DNA of 40,550 nucleotides from an uncultured Rhodospirillales bacterium (GTDB lineage Bacteria > Pseudomonadota > Alphaproteobacteria > Azospirillales > Azospirillaceae). The position numbers were made by a program, and so were the translations under genes. Below the pieces are notes generated by a model. That model ran no database searches. It worked only from the letters and a program-made list of their open reading frames with translations, and had not been told where the DNA came from. Below, piece by piece: positions 16,184-25,297 of the stretch. Where the stretch lies: positions 1-40,550 of the forward strand of contig CAIYNU010000092.1 of NCBI GenBank assembly GCA_903927615.1. The letters are read 5' to 3'. The first letter of the stretch is position 1. The number at the start of each line of letters is the position of its first letter.

Positions 16184-18184
16184 TCAGGTCTCCCGCACCT
16201 TGGTCAGGAAAGTATCAACCGCTGATCTCAAGGTTGCCGCCTGTTGGCTCAAGTCGTTCGCCACGCCAAGCATTTGATTCGCGGCTTCGCCCGAACATCT
16301 GGCGGCGACATTAACCTCGGTGATCGTACTATTCAAGTCGCCAGTGCCGATGGCGGCGTGCCGCACGTTGCGCGAAATATCGTCTGTCGCCGCTCGCTGT
16401 TGTTCCAGGGCCGTGGAGATTTTTGTCGTGACCTGATCGATCCGATCGACCACCAAACTAATTTCCCCAAGCCGCGAAACAACTTCGCGTGTACATAACT
16501 GCATGGCCCCGATTTGCGAGGAAATTTCTTCAGTTGCGGTCGCCGTTCGATTCGCCAATCTTTTGACTTCCAAAGCAACAACCACAAAACCCTTGCCCGC
16601 TTCGCCCGCACGCGCCGCTTCGATGGTGGCATTGAGCGCCAACAAATTGGTTTGGCTGGCGATCGCTTTGATCAAATGAATGATATTGCCGATGCGTTCA
16701 CCAAAATTCGCCAAATCGCGCGCACTCGAATGCGCGCTGCGGGTGGTTTCGTTGGCGCTGCGCGCTGATATCGCCGCCTGGGCAACTTGGCTTGCCACAT
16801 CAGCGATGGAAATCGACAATTCCTGGGCGGCTCCAGCAACATTTTGCACCCGTTCCGCCATCTCCTTAGCGACTGATGTCGCCACGCTCACCTTTTGATT
16901 GGTTTGTACCACCACCTGCGTCAGGCCTTGGGCGCCGGCTTCCACGTTCGCCGCACCGGCTGTGACACCCTTGACGATGCCCGCCACATCAGTCTCAAAC
17001 CCGTCCGCAACATGGAGCATCGCCTCATGCTTTTCGACCACAGCTTTAGCCGCTCTCGCTCCTTCTTCGGCTTCCAGTTGTCGACGTCTCATGGCGTTTT
17101 CTTTGAATACCACCACCGCCCGGGCCATGATGCCCAGTTCATGGCGTGCTTCAGCCCCGGGGACCTCCACGTCCAGATGTCCGTCAGCCAACCGGGCCAT
17201 AACCTTGGCCAAACGGTCCAGCGGGCGCGTGATCGACAAGCCAAGCCAGGTGGCGATCAGCAGACCCAGCAACGCTGCTCCGGTGGTGGTCCACAGCACA
17301 GTCTTTTGCAGTGACGCCTGAGCTGCCATGGTGCTGACATGTCCTGCGTTCTGGCTTGTTTCAATCGCTTGGGCGCTTTCGTCGATGGCCGCCACGGCGC
17401 GCGTCACCGCATGTTCCAGCGCCGCCAATTGGGCGCCGCGCAACGCAATGGCCGCCTTCACATTGGTCAAGTCGGTTTGCAAAACATCCAAGGCCTTGGA
17501 CCCGACGCCGCCAAGTCGCTGAATGCGTGCCTGAGATGAAGCTGCCGCCATCAAAGACGTCAACGCCTCCTTCGCATGCCCGGAAGCGGCCTCGGCACTG
17601 TCGAAATCAACCTGTTGTTCCGTATCGACCCAGCGAAAGGCTGCCATCATCAAGCGTGTGACGTCCGCCAGCAGTGCGGCGCCGCCTTGGGCCAGAGCCG
17701 GATCTCCGGTCCGAGCAGCGGTTTCGGCCAGCGCGGTACCGCCATTGGTTAGGACGGCCGAACTCGCGATCAAGGCCGCCACCGCTGCACTTCGTTGGCT
17801 CACCGCTTCCATAGCGTCGGACAGTGCGGTCCGCACCGACTGAACGGGGGCGTTAAAATGCCCCCGTTCATCGCCCTGAACAGCGACGGCCTCAACGGCG
17901 GCGTTTTCCAATTGTGTCATCGCGAGCGTCAGTGAATTGCGTTCGCTCGCTGCGTTCGTGCGCAGATAGCCTTCCAAGCGCAACCTCACCTCGAACAGCG
18001 CGCTTTGTACGGTGATGATGCGCTTGGCAGCCGCCTTGTAACCAACCTCATTCTGCAACGATTGGCTGACCTGTTGGCCAGCACGCCACGATATGCCCGC
18101 TAAAGCAGCAAGCAATAGCAAGATGATCAAAAATCCAGCGAATATGCGCGTGCGAAACGAAGCTAGTTGATGAACGACTTCCAT
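16184..18184 (-). CDS. methyl-accepting chemotaxis protein
   Basis: A 666-residue chemoreceptor. Membrane helices lie at about residues 13-33 and 298-318, bracketing a large helical periplasmic domain. HAMP follows ([25 protein letters not shown]), and then the signalling domain with the conserved hairpin tip around residues 505-560 ([20 protein letters not shown] and [21 protein letters not shown]). No C-terminal CheR-binding pentapeptide is seen. The gene begins 15 bases after the stop of the solute-binding protein gene, so the two are probably one transcript. The natural reading is that the binding protein presents its ligand to this receptor. Base composition is lower in GC than in neighbouring genes. 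Confidence 0.92.
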   Translation of the reverse strand: MEVVHQLASFRTRIFAGFLIILLLLAALAGISWRAGQQVSQSLQNEVGYKAAAKRIITVQSALFEVRLRLEGYLRTNAASERNSLTLAMTQLENAAVEAVAVQGDERGHFNAPVQSVRTALSDAMEAVSQRSAAVAALIASSAVLTNGGTALAETAARTGDPALAQGGAALLADVTRLMMAAFRWVDTEQQVDFDSAEAASGHAKEALTSLMAAASSQARIQRLGGVGSKALDVLQTDLTNVKAAIALRGAQLAALEHAVTRAVAAIDESAQAIETSQNAGHVSTMAAQASLQKTVLWTTTGAALLGLLIATWLGLSITRPLDRLAKVMARLADGHLDVEVPGAEARHELGIMARAVVVFKENAMRRRQLEAEEGARAAKAVVEKHEAMLHVADGFETDVAGIVKGVTAGAANVEAGAQGLTQVVVQTNQKVSVATSVAKEMAERVQNVAGAAQELSISIADVASQVAQAAISARSANETTRSAHSSARDLANFGERIGNIIHLIKAIASQTNLLALNATIEAARAGEAGKGFVVVALEVKRLANRTATATEEISSQIGAMQLCTREVVSRLGEISLVVDRIDQVTTKISTALEQQRAATDDISRNVRHAAIGTGDLNSTITEVNVAARCSGEAANQMLGVANDLSQQAATLRSAVDTFLTKVRET

Positions 18185-18199
18185 GATATTGAATCCATA

Positions 18200-19207
18200 C
18201 TACCCCTTGAAGGCGCGGATGCGTGCGCCCAAGTCGGCACCGAGCTGATTGGCAATCGACTCGAAGGCCGGTCGTGCGGCTTCCGATAGTGCCTGGCGGT
18301 TCACATCCTCAACGATGATCATGCCGGCCGAGCGCAATTTCACGATGCCGTCGCGCTCACCGTTCGATGCGGTATCCCGTGAGGCCCGTGCCCCAATCTT
18401 GGCAGCCGCTATTAAGGCAACACGCTCCTCGGCACCCAGGTCTTCCAGGAGATCGGGGGATGCGATGAAGAACGCCGCGCTGTAGACGTGGCCAGTAAGA
18501 TTCAGATACTTTTGTACCTGAGCAAAATTGGCCGAGACGATGGTGGCAACCGGATTCTCCTGTGCTTCGAACCGTCCGGTGCGCAGGGCTTCAAAGAGTT
18601 GCGGGAAGGGTAACGGTTCCGCGTTACAGCCAAGTGTGTTAAACGCCTCCAACATGACCTTTGATTGGGGAACCCGGATATGGAGACCACGAAGGTCATC
18701 CAATGTACGGATTGGCTTGTTCGCTGTGATGTGGCGCAATCCGTTTTCGGCCCAGGCCAAGTTATAAGCCCCATTTGCGCGCATCAAGTTGCTAAATTCC
18801 TCGCCGATCGGCCCATCGAGCACGGAGCGGGCATGCGCGGCGTCCCGGAACAAAAACGGTGCGTCCAGCAAGCCGAGTTGCGGGACGATGGCGGCGACGA
18901 CGTTCGAGGCGGTGACGGCAAGTTCCAGGCTGCCGTTGATGCAGGCTTGGGCCATTTCCAATTCACCACCAAGGCTGCCACCCGCGATCACCTCAATCTG
19001 CATCATTCTGGACAGAATCGGTGACGCCGCAACGGCTGCGGCAAAGGCGCTGCACGCCTGCCCGGTTGCAGAGGCGGCTGGGTTGACCGTGCCGATCCGA
19101 ATAGTTCGGCGTATACCCTCTGAACGAGCGTATCTGGGAAGCACCAACGCCGTGGCGACGGCGGCGGTGCCGGATAAGAATTGGCGGCGGTTGGTGGGTA
19201 TGGCCAT
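18200..19207 (-). CDS. TRAP-type (DctP-family) periplasmic solute-binding protein
   Basis: A 335-residue exported binding protein. The N-terminus carries a twin-arginine-like signal (NRRQFLSG at residues 6-13 followed by an Ala-rich core), unusual but known for TRAP binding proteins. The DctP fold is recognisable: IEVIAGGSLGGELEMAQACINGSL near residue 68, LLDAPFLFRDAAHARSVLDGPIG, AENGLRHITANKPI, LRGLHIRVPQSKVMLEAF with the ligand-carboxylate Arg, GCNAEPLPFPQLFEALRTGRFEAQENP near residue 188. TRAP proteins usually bind organic acids. The small and large permease genes (dctQ, dctM) are missing on both sides; the only companion is the chemoreceptor downstream. Confidence 0.9.
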   Translation of the reverse strand: MAIPTNRRQFLSGTAAVATALVLPRYARSEGIRRTIRIGTVNPAASATGQACSAFAAAVAASPILSRMMQIEVIAGGSLGGELEMAQACINGSLELAVTASNVVAAIVPQLGLLDAPFLFRDAAHARSVLDGPIGEEFSNLMRANGAYNLAWAENGLRHITANKPIRTLDDLRGLHIRVPQSKVMLEAFNTLGCNAEPLPFPQLFEALRTGRFEAQENPVATIVSANFAQVQKYLNLTGHVYSAAFFIASPDLLEDLGAEERVALIAAAKIGARASRDTASNGERDGIVKLRSAGMIIVEDVNRQALSEAARPAFESIANQLGADLGARIRAFKG

Positions 19208-19900
19208 ATTTATACATCCGACAAAAGTTGGACAGTTGAAAGCAGTCTGGGTAGTTCAGGTACTCCGCCCTTCAGAAACCCCACATGGTCTCCTGCTGGA
19301 TTTCCACTGATGAAGGCGCTTGATCAGACCATAGAATCGGCATACGCCCCCTGATGGACCAATAGACTTAGCTTTTATCGACTCACAACCATCTTGTCGC
19401 CCAATCGCCTGTACCCCTGCCCGCCTCCGGTCCATGGCGGCCGGCGGTGGCGGTGGTGGTGAGGGCAGAGCGAACGATGTCGGCCATGACGGCGCGGTCC
19501 CCCTCAGGAGGTTGATAACCGATTAGTCACATGGCTGATCATAGACCAAGTCTGTCGACTGAGCAATTCACTATTCGCGACGATTGCGTTTGATAGTCGA
19601 TTGATCAGATTTTTATAATTAGCAATCAATGTATTCGAGGCAACTGAGCTTACCCCAGCGCCCCACATGGGTCAGGCCAAGACATTTTATACCAGCCACT
19701 GGCTATAAAGGGGGCCCCGGCACCGGAACCGTGCCGATCCCCGCCACAAGCGATCAGCACCGGCGCGTCAACCCTGATCGCCCTTCGCACCCGCACAGGA
19801 GGTCACGTCGGCTGTGGTCGAAGCGGGCGTTCAGCGCCCCCCCCCCCGCCCCTCCTGAGCCCGGCCGTCGTGAAAACCGCTGCCAAGACGCGCGGATCGC
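19208..19900. other. intergenic region between the dctP-type gene and tRNA-Val
   Basis: About 690 bases without a convincing gene. Positions 19500-19640 are AT-rich and hold the promoter match described separately. A GC-rich part (19430-19490) encodes, on the minus strand from ATG 19487 to 19383, a 34-residue frame (start MADIVRSALTT) preceded by GAGGGGGA; I do not recognise it and rate it weak. A run of ten C lies near 19838-19848. Confidence 0.4.
19590..19619 (+). promoter_or_regulatory. sigma-70-like promoter without an obvious gene
   Basis: TTGATA (19590-19595) and a perfect TATAAT (19614-19619) are separated by 18 bases inside an AT-rich stretch. Transcription would run towards tRNA-Val, 330 bases away. 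No convincing reading frame follows, so it may drive a non-coding transcript or be a remnant. Confidence 0.4.
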
Positions 19901-19930
19901 TTGACAGGGGCGAACACCCTGCCGTAAATA
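19901..19930 (+). promoter_or_regulatory. promoter of tRNA-Val
   Basis: A perfect TTGACA (19901-19906) and TAAATA (19925-19930) with an 18-base spacer end 18 bases before the first base of the mature tRNA. This is where a promoter for the tRNA gene is expected. Confidence 0.7.
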
Positions 19931-19948
19931 ACCGCCGACGCACAAGGC

Positions 19949-20023
19949 GGGCGCGTAGCTCAGCGGGAGAGCACTCCCTTCACACGGGAGGGGTCACAGG
20001 TTCAATCCCTGTCGCGCCCACCA
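19949..20023 (+). tRNA. tRNA-Val (anticodon CAC)
   Basis: The full cloverleaf can be folded: acceptor GGGCGCG (19949-19955) with CGCGCCC (20013-20019), D stem GCTC/GAGC, anticodon stem CTCCC/GGGAG (19974-19978, 19986-19990) around the loop TTCACAC with anticodon CAC at 19981-19983, and T stem ACAGG/CCTGT around TTCAATC. Base 20020 is the A discriminator and CCA (20021-20023) is encoded. It reads the valine codon GUG. No intrinsic terminator follows. Confidence 0.97.
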
Positions 20024-20041
20024 TTAAAATCAAGGGGTTAT

Positions 20042-20280
20042 GTGACGGCCGGAGAGACCGAATTCCCGCCAGGGGAGATGGTCGAGCGGCTTGCAGGCGG
20101 TGCCCGCCCTGCGTAGAGCGCCGCACCGCCGAGTCGGACGCTAAAACTCAGGCAGTCCAGAACGAGTTGATCCGGTGATTGTTGGGGATCGGCGTCGCCG
20201 CGATCGTCACCATCATCGGCAACGGGCGCGATCGCCAGGGCTGCGTGGTGAAGATTGACCGGTTGCCCGGTGCGACGTGA
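20042..20280 (+). pseudogene. possible decayed small gene before livH
   Basis: GTG 20042, four to nine bases after AAGGGG, opens a frame reading VTAGETEFPPGEMVERL that stops at 20116. The next frame carries on with TAESDAKTQAVQNELIR, meets TGA at 20176-20178, and then reads LLGIGVAAIVTIIGNGRDR to a stop at 20280. One frameshift and one stop would thus join a protein of about 78 residues with a hydrophobic stretch near its end. I do not recognise a family. Chance frames in GC-rich DNA are a real alternative. Bases 20281-20360 contain only the livH ribosome site (GGAAGGGA, rather far from the ATG). Confidence 0.25.
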
Positions 20281-20360
20281 CCCTTGCTCTTGGCCGTTGC
20301 CGTAGGTTAAGAGACTGTCCCCGAAGGCAGACCTTGCCAGGAAGGGATCTCGCGTCACCC

Positions 20361-21278
<918 letters not shown>

Positions 21279-21281
21279 CCC

Positions 21282-22775
21282 GTGAACCCGACGACAGCGG
21301 TGACGGCAACAAGCCGGGTGCAGACGCTGGACTGGTCCGCCGCGCTGAAGGACGCGGGGTTGGCGGGTCTGGTCGCCCTATTGCTGACCCTGCCGCTGGT
21401 GGGCCTGCGCACCATCGAGGTTCAAAGCCGGCTCACCGTCGAGCCCCATCTGGCCGAAGTGGCGTTGACGGCGCTGCTGGTGTTCCTTGGGCGGCTTGGC
21501 CTGACGCTGGCTGCCGCGGGCCTGGCGAGACCCGTTCTGGCGGCGGCGACCCTGGCCCTGGCAGCCGGTTGGGTGCTGCCGTTCCCGACCGAAGCGTTAC
21601 GGGTGCTGATGGTGATCGGCGCCCTGGTGGTGGCGCTTCGGGCGCTCTGGGCCTTGCACCGGCGTCATGACCGCCTGAGCCAACAGGAACGCGACCGCCG
21701 CATGGACCATCTGGGTGCCCGGTTCCAGGACGCCACCCGACTGATCGGACCCGCGGCGGTGATGCTGGCCGTCGCCCTGCCCTTCCTGCCCTTTGCCGAC
21801 CGGGCCACACTGGATCTTGGCATCCTGCTGCTCACCTACATCATGCTCGGCTGGGGGCTTAACATCGTGGTCGGGCTCGCCGGCCTGTTGGACCTGGGCT
21901 ATGTGGCCTTTTACGCCGTCGGCGCCTATTCCTATGCCCTGCTGGCCCAAACCTTCGGCTTCAGCTTTTGGCTGTGCCTGCCCCTGGCCGGCCTGCTGGC
22001 CTCGTTTGCCGGCGTGATGCTGGGCTTCCCGGTGCTACGCCTACGCGGCGACTATTTCGCCATCGTCACCCTCGGATTCGGCGAAATCGTCCGGATCATC
22101 TTACTGAACTGGGCCAATTTCACCGGTGGCCCGAACGGGATCGCGGGCATCCCGCGGCCAAGTTTCTTTGGCATCGCCGACTTCACGGCCGCCCCCGAGC
22201 CTGGGCGATTGGCCTTTCACCAACTGTTCGGGCTTCAATACACGCCCCTTCACCGGATTATCTTTCTGTATTACCTGATTCTGGCGCTCGCCTTGTTGGT
22301 CAACCTGTTCACCCTGCGCATCCGCCGGCTGCCGCTGGGCCGCGCCTGGGAGGCCTTGCGCGAAGACGACATCGCCTGTACCGCTTTAGGAATCAACCGG
22401 ACCACCATTAAGCTGGCCGCCTTTGCCATCGCCGCCATGTTCGGCGGCATTGCCGGTTCGTTCTTCGCCACCCGCCAGGGCTTTATCAGCCCGGAAAGCT
22501 TCTCGTTCATCGAATCGGCCATCATCCTGGCCATCGTGGTGCTGGGCGGCATGGGCAGCCAGATCGGCGTGGTGATCGCGACCCTGCTGGTCATCGGCCT
22601 GCCCGAAGTGTTCCGGGACCTGGCCCAGTACCGCATGCTGACCTTCGGGGCCGGCATGGTGCTGATCATGCTGTGGCGACCGCGGGGCTTGCTGGCCCAC
22701 CGGGAACCGACCCTGCTGCTCCACCCTCGCCAGAGCGCATTCCGACGGCAGGCCGAAGCCGGGGGGCGCCCATGA
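21282..22775 (+). CDS. livM: branched-chain amino acid ABC transporter permease LivM
   Basis: A 497-residue permease, the partner of LivH. The canonical part runs from about residue 160 (LGILLLTYIMLGWGLNIVVGLAGLLDLGYVAFYAVGAYSY type motif) through FPVLRLRGDYFAIVTLGFGEI near residue 248 to VVLGGMGSQIGVVIA near residue 425. The first 150 residues hold extra membrane helices, like the N-terminal extension of enterobacterial LivM, plus a basic stretch (HRRHDRLSQQERDRRMD). GTG 21282 has AAGGTG upstream. The stop overlaps the ATG of livG (ATGA). Confidence 0.94.
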   Translation: MNPTTAVTATSRVQTLDWSAALKDAGLAGLVALLLTLPLVGLRTIEVQSRLTVEPHLAEVALTALLVFLGRLGLTLAAAGLARPVLAAATLALAAGWVLPFPTEALRVLMVIGALVVALRALWALHRRHDRLSQQERDRRMDHLGARFQDATRLIGPAAVMLAVALPFLPFADRATLDLGILLLTYIMLGWGLNIVVGLAGLLDLGYVAFYAVGAYSYALLAQTFGFSFWLCLPLAGLLASFAGVMLGFPVLRLRGDYFAIVTLGFGEIVRIILLNWANFTGGPNGIAGIPRPSFFGIADFTAAPEPGRLAFHQLFGLQYTPLHRIIFLYYLILALALLVNLFTLRIRRLPLGRAWEALREDDIACTALGINRTTIKLAAFAIAAMFGGIAGSFFATRQGFISPESFSFIESAIILAIVVLGGMGSQIGVVIATLLVIGLPEVFRDLAQYRMLTFGAGMVLIMLWRPRGLLAHREPTLLLHPRQSAFRRQAEAGGRP

Positions 22776-23617
22776 ACCGGAATCCCGACGACGGTGAACC
22801 GTTGCTCGCGGTGGACCATCTCAGCATGCGCTTTGGCGGCCTGGTCGCGGTCAATGACGTCTCGTTTGCCGCCCGGGACCGCCAAATCACCGCCATCATC
22901 GGCCCCAACGGGGCCGGCAAGACCACGGTGTTCAATTGCCTGACCGGCTTTTATGCGCCTTCGGTCGGCCGGTTGACGGTGAGCCATAGCGGCCAGCGCT
23001 GGTGGCTGGAACGGATGGAAGCCCACCGCATCGCCGGCGCCGCCCGGGTCGCGCGAACCTTCCAGAACGTCCGATTGTTCGGCGGCATGAGCGTGCTGGA
23101 GAACCTGATCGTCGCCCAGCACATCAAGCTGATGCGCGCCTCGGGCTTCACCCTGGCCGGCTTGCTGGGCTTGCCGGTCTACCGCCGGGCCGAACGCGCG
23201 GCGGTCGAACTGGCGCGCTACTGGCTCGACCGGGTCGGGCTGGTGGACGTGGCCGACTGGCAGGCGGGCAATCTGCCTTATGGCGCCCAACGACGGTTGG
23301 AAATCGCCCGCGCCATGTGCTCGGAGCCCCGCCTGCTGTGCCTGGACGAACCCGCCGCCGGCCTCAATCCCCGGGAGTCCGCCGACCTCAGCCAACTCCT
23401 GACCTTCATCCGCGATCACCACCGCATCGGCGTGCTGCTGATCGAGCACGATATGAGTGTGGTGATGGCCATTTCCGACCATCTGGTGGTGCTCGACTAC
23501 GGCCGCAAGATCAGCGAAGGACCGCCGGCAGTGGTCCGTCACGACCCCGCGGTGATCCGCGCCTATCTCGGCGAAGACGAAGACGAAAGCGAGAGCGAGG
23601 ACCGGGCGGATGGATAG
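22772..23617 (+). CDS. livG: branched-chain amino acid ABC transporter ATPase LivG
   Basis: A 281-residue ATPase. Walker A is GPNGAGKTT near residue 48, the Q-loop is RTFQNVRLFGGMSVLENL near residue 93, the signature is of the LivG type (LPYGAQRRLEIARAM near residue 169), Walker B is LLCLDEPAAGLNP near residue 189, and the switch His is in LLIEHDMSVVM. The start overlaps the livM stop by four bases, and the end overlaps livF by eight, so translation is coupled throughout. An acidic C-terminal tail (EDEDESESEDRAD) is unusual. Confidence 0.95.
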   Translation: MNRNPDDGEPLLAVDHLSMRFGGLVAVNDVSFAARDRQITAIIGPNGAGKTTVFNCLTGFYAPSVGRLTVSHSGQRWWLERMEAHRIAGAARVARTFQNVRLFGGMSVLENLIVAQHIKLMRASGFTLAGLLGLPVYRRAERAAVELARYWLDRVGLVDVADWQAGNLPYGAQRRLEIARAMCSEPRLLCLDEPAAGLNPRESADLSQLLTFIRDHHRIGVLLIEHDMSVVMAISDHLVVLDYGRKISEGPPAVVRHDPAVIRAYLGEDEDESESEDRADG

Positions 23618-24341
23618 GGCGGCTGGTGACCCGATGCTGACCATGACCGGCGTCCATACCTTTTATGGGGCCATTGAGGCCCTCAAGGGCATCGACCTGA
23701 CGGTCGCAACCGGCGAAATCGTGACCCTGATCGGAGCCAACGGCGCCGGCAAGTCGACCTTGCTGATGACGCTGTGCGGCGCGCCCCAGGCCCGCTACGG
23801 GCGGATCGTCTTCGAGGGCGAAGACATCACCCGGTTGCCCACCTGCCAGATCGTCCGGCGCGGCATCGCCCAGTCTCCCGAGGGCCGCCGCATCTTTCCG
23901 CGCATGACCGTCCTGGAGAACCTGCAACTGGGCGCCATCACGGCACCCGCCAGTTATGCGGAGGAACTGGAGCGGGTATTCCTGCTGTTCCCCCGGTTGA
24001 AGGAACGCAGCGCCCAGCGCGGCGGCACCCTCTCGGGGGGCGAGCAGCAGATGCTGGCCATCGGTCGGGCGCTGATGAGCCGGCCACGCCTGCTCCTGCT
24101 GGACGAGCCATCCCTGGGCCTCGCCCCGCTGGTGATCCGACAAATCTTCCAGGTGATCCGCGACATCAACCGCGATCACGGCATGACCGTGTTCATGGTC
24201 GAGCAAAACGCCCACCGCGCCTTGCGCCTCGCTCACCGCGCCTACGTCATGGTCAACGGCCTGATCACCCTCACCGGCACCGGTGCCGGGCTTCTGGCCA
24301 ATCCCGAGGTTCGGGCGGCCTATCTGGAGGGCGGACATTAG
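23610..24341 (+). CDS. livF: branched-chain amino acid ABC transporter ATPase LivF
   Basis: A 243-residue ATPase and last gene of the liv operon. Walker A is GANGAGKST near residue 41, the family block SPEGRRIFPRMTVLENL lies near residue 89, the signature LSGGEQQMLAIGRALM near residue 140, Walker B LLLLDEPSLGLAP near residue 160, and the switch His in a FMVEQNAHRAL segment (in this family often Gln-Asn, as here). ATG 23610 overlaps livG; ATG 23634 (MLTMTGVHTFYGAI) is an alternative that fits shorter homologues. Confidence 0.95.
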   Translation: MDRAAGDPMLTMTGVHTFYGAIEALKGIDLTVATGEIVTLIGANGAGKSTLLMTLCGAPQARYGRIVFEGEDITRLPTCQIVRRGIAQSPEGRRIFPRMTVLENLQLGAITAPASYAEELERVFLLFPRLKERSAQRGGTLSGGEQQMLAIGRALMSRPRLLLLDEPSLGLAPLVIRQIFQVIRDINRDHGMTVFMVEQNAHRALRLAHRAYVMVNGLITLTGTGAGLLANPEVRAAYLEGGH

Positions 24342-24553
24342 CGTTGCCCACGCAAGGACACTAAAAAGGATGGCCTTTCCGCTGAGAATGGTACCAGACC
24401 ACGATCCAGACGTTTTCTGCCGCGAGGATCGGCCCGTTTTTATCGAAGTGATTTTCACGGCAATTCCTATTAATAGGGTTTGACATCCATCGGATGACGC
24501 GTTACGGTCCAGCGCCGTAACCATTCTTCCGCCGCATAGAGAACCATTCCAAC
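24342..24553. other. AT-richer gap after livF
   Basis: GC content drops sharply after livF. A 37-codon frame (ATG 24370 to TGA 24483, ending FIEVIFTAIPINRV) follows AAAAAGG, but the spacing is too short for a normal ribosome site and I do not recognise it. TTGACA at 24480-24485 could be a -35 box for the next gene, but no good -10 follows at the right distance (TTACGG after 16 bases is the nearest). Confidence 0.3.
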
Positions 24554-24733
24554 ATGCCCGATCCCCAGGGAAACCTGCCGCCAATGACATTAATTGGCGA
24601 ACTTTCTCTCTCAAATTGTGCTGAGCCCACAGACGAGCAAGCCGTGAGAGAACACCATCGCAAGCTGCTTCCTGTTTTGGCGGCGGAAATCGATGAGGAT
24701 TTTCGTGAATTAAAGGCGCAAGCCACGCGATAA
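24554..24733 (+). CDS. hypothetical 59-residue protein
   Basis: ATG 24554 starts a 59-residue frame ending TAA 24733. The peptide is acidic in its middle, with a helical second half (REHHRKLLPVLAAEIDEDF, then RELKAQATR) and no membrane segment. I do not recognise a family. It lies 13 bases before the 178-residue gene on the same strand, and both share an AT-richer composition unlike the surrounding genes, so they may have arrived together. No strong ribosome site is seen. A small helical protein next to a larger unknown one resembles the layout of an antitoxin-toxin pair, but no motif supports that. Confidence 0.45.
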   Translation: MPDPQGNLPPMTLIGELSLSNCAEPTDEQAVREHHRKLLPVLAAEIDEDFRELKAQATR

Positions 24734-24746
24734 AATGTGAATTGCG

Positions 24747-25283
24747 ATGACATCTATGCCGGCCGATAAAAGTGTTGTTACAGAGCGGTTAGAAACCCTA
24801 AAAATGATCGGGATGGATGTCACGAACACGATGGCTAAGAAGCTGTCGGAGATTCTACATTCAACTGATCAAGTACTTCTTAATGATGATTCATGCAAGA
24901 ACATTAACGAGTATTACTGGAGTATCGTCAAGGAATTCAAGAAACGTCACAAGTTTGGTACCAGCAGAATCAACAATCCAAAAATTGCCAGCATCACTCT
25001 CTACAGTTCATGCCTGGTTGGCGATAAGGTTATATCTATTCCCGGTCGTCAGGATTACGAAGAATATGCTAATATTAGATTTTGTCGCCAGATTGTCAGA
25101 GCTTTTTTGTTCTATGACAATAATAATGGCACAAAGAAGGATTGGGCGAATTTTGACCTTTGTGTCAGAGAGTTGCGCACCTTCAAGCCTAAAGAATGGC
25201 AACCGGTTATACCGTTACTGATTTATCGCTTTGAAAATATTTGGGCCAGCACACGCAAAACAGATCGCGAACGGTGGGACTGA
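24747..25283 (+). CDS. hypothetical 178-residue protein, probably acquired
   Basis: A 178-residue frame with about 40 percent GC and codons (many AAT, AAA, TAT, ATT) quite unlike its neighbours. It is rich in Lys, Asn, Tyr and Phe, has no signal peptide or membrane helix, and contains aromatic blocks such as NEYYWSIVKEFKKRH near residue 54, FCRQIVRAFLFYDNNNGTKKD near residue 112 and IPLLIYRFENIWAS near residue 156. I do not recognise a family. The start could be ATG 24747 or 24756 (MPADKSVV); neither has a clear ribosome site. It ends 14 bases from the convergent exporter gene. The composition indicates horizontal transfer. Confidence 0.65.
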   Translation: MTSMPADKSVVTERLETLKMIGMDVTNTMAKKLSEILHSTDQVLLNDDSCKNINEYYWSIVKEFKKRHKFGTSRINNPKIASITLYSSCLVGDKVISIPGRQDYEEYANIRFCRQIVRAFLFYDNNNGTKKDWANFDLCVRELRTFKPKEWQPVIPLLIYRFENIWASTRKTDRERWD

Positions 25284-25297
25284 GTCTCCATTCCCCT

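Noticed and set aside
19629-19904. A 91-codon frame before tRNA-Val
   Set aside because: Pro/Arg-rich, no ribosome site, runs through a C homopolymer and the tRNA promoter region; no recognisable feature.
20075-20150. A stretch after tRNA-Val that begins like a serine or leucine tRNA (GGGGAGATGGTCGAGCGG)
   Set aside because: No matching acceptor, anticodon or T stem can be folded; the T-loop sequence is missing.
24554-25283. Calling the two unknown genes a toxin-antitoxin system
   Set aside because: Only size and order suggest it; no DNA-binding or toxin motif is visible in either protein.
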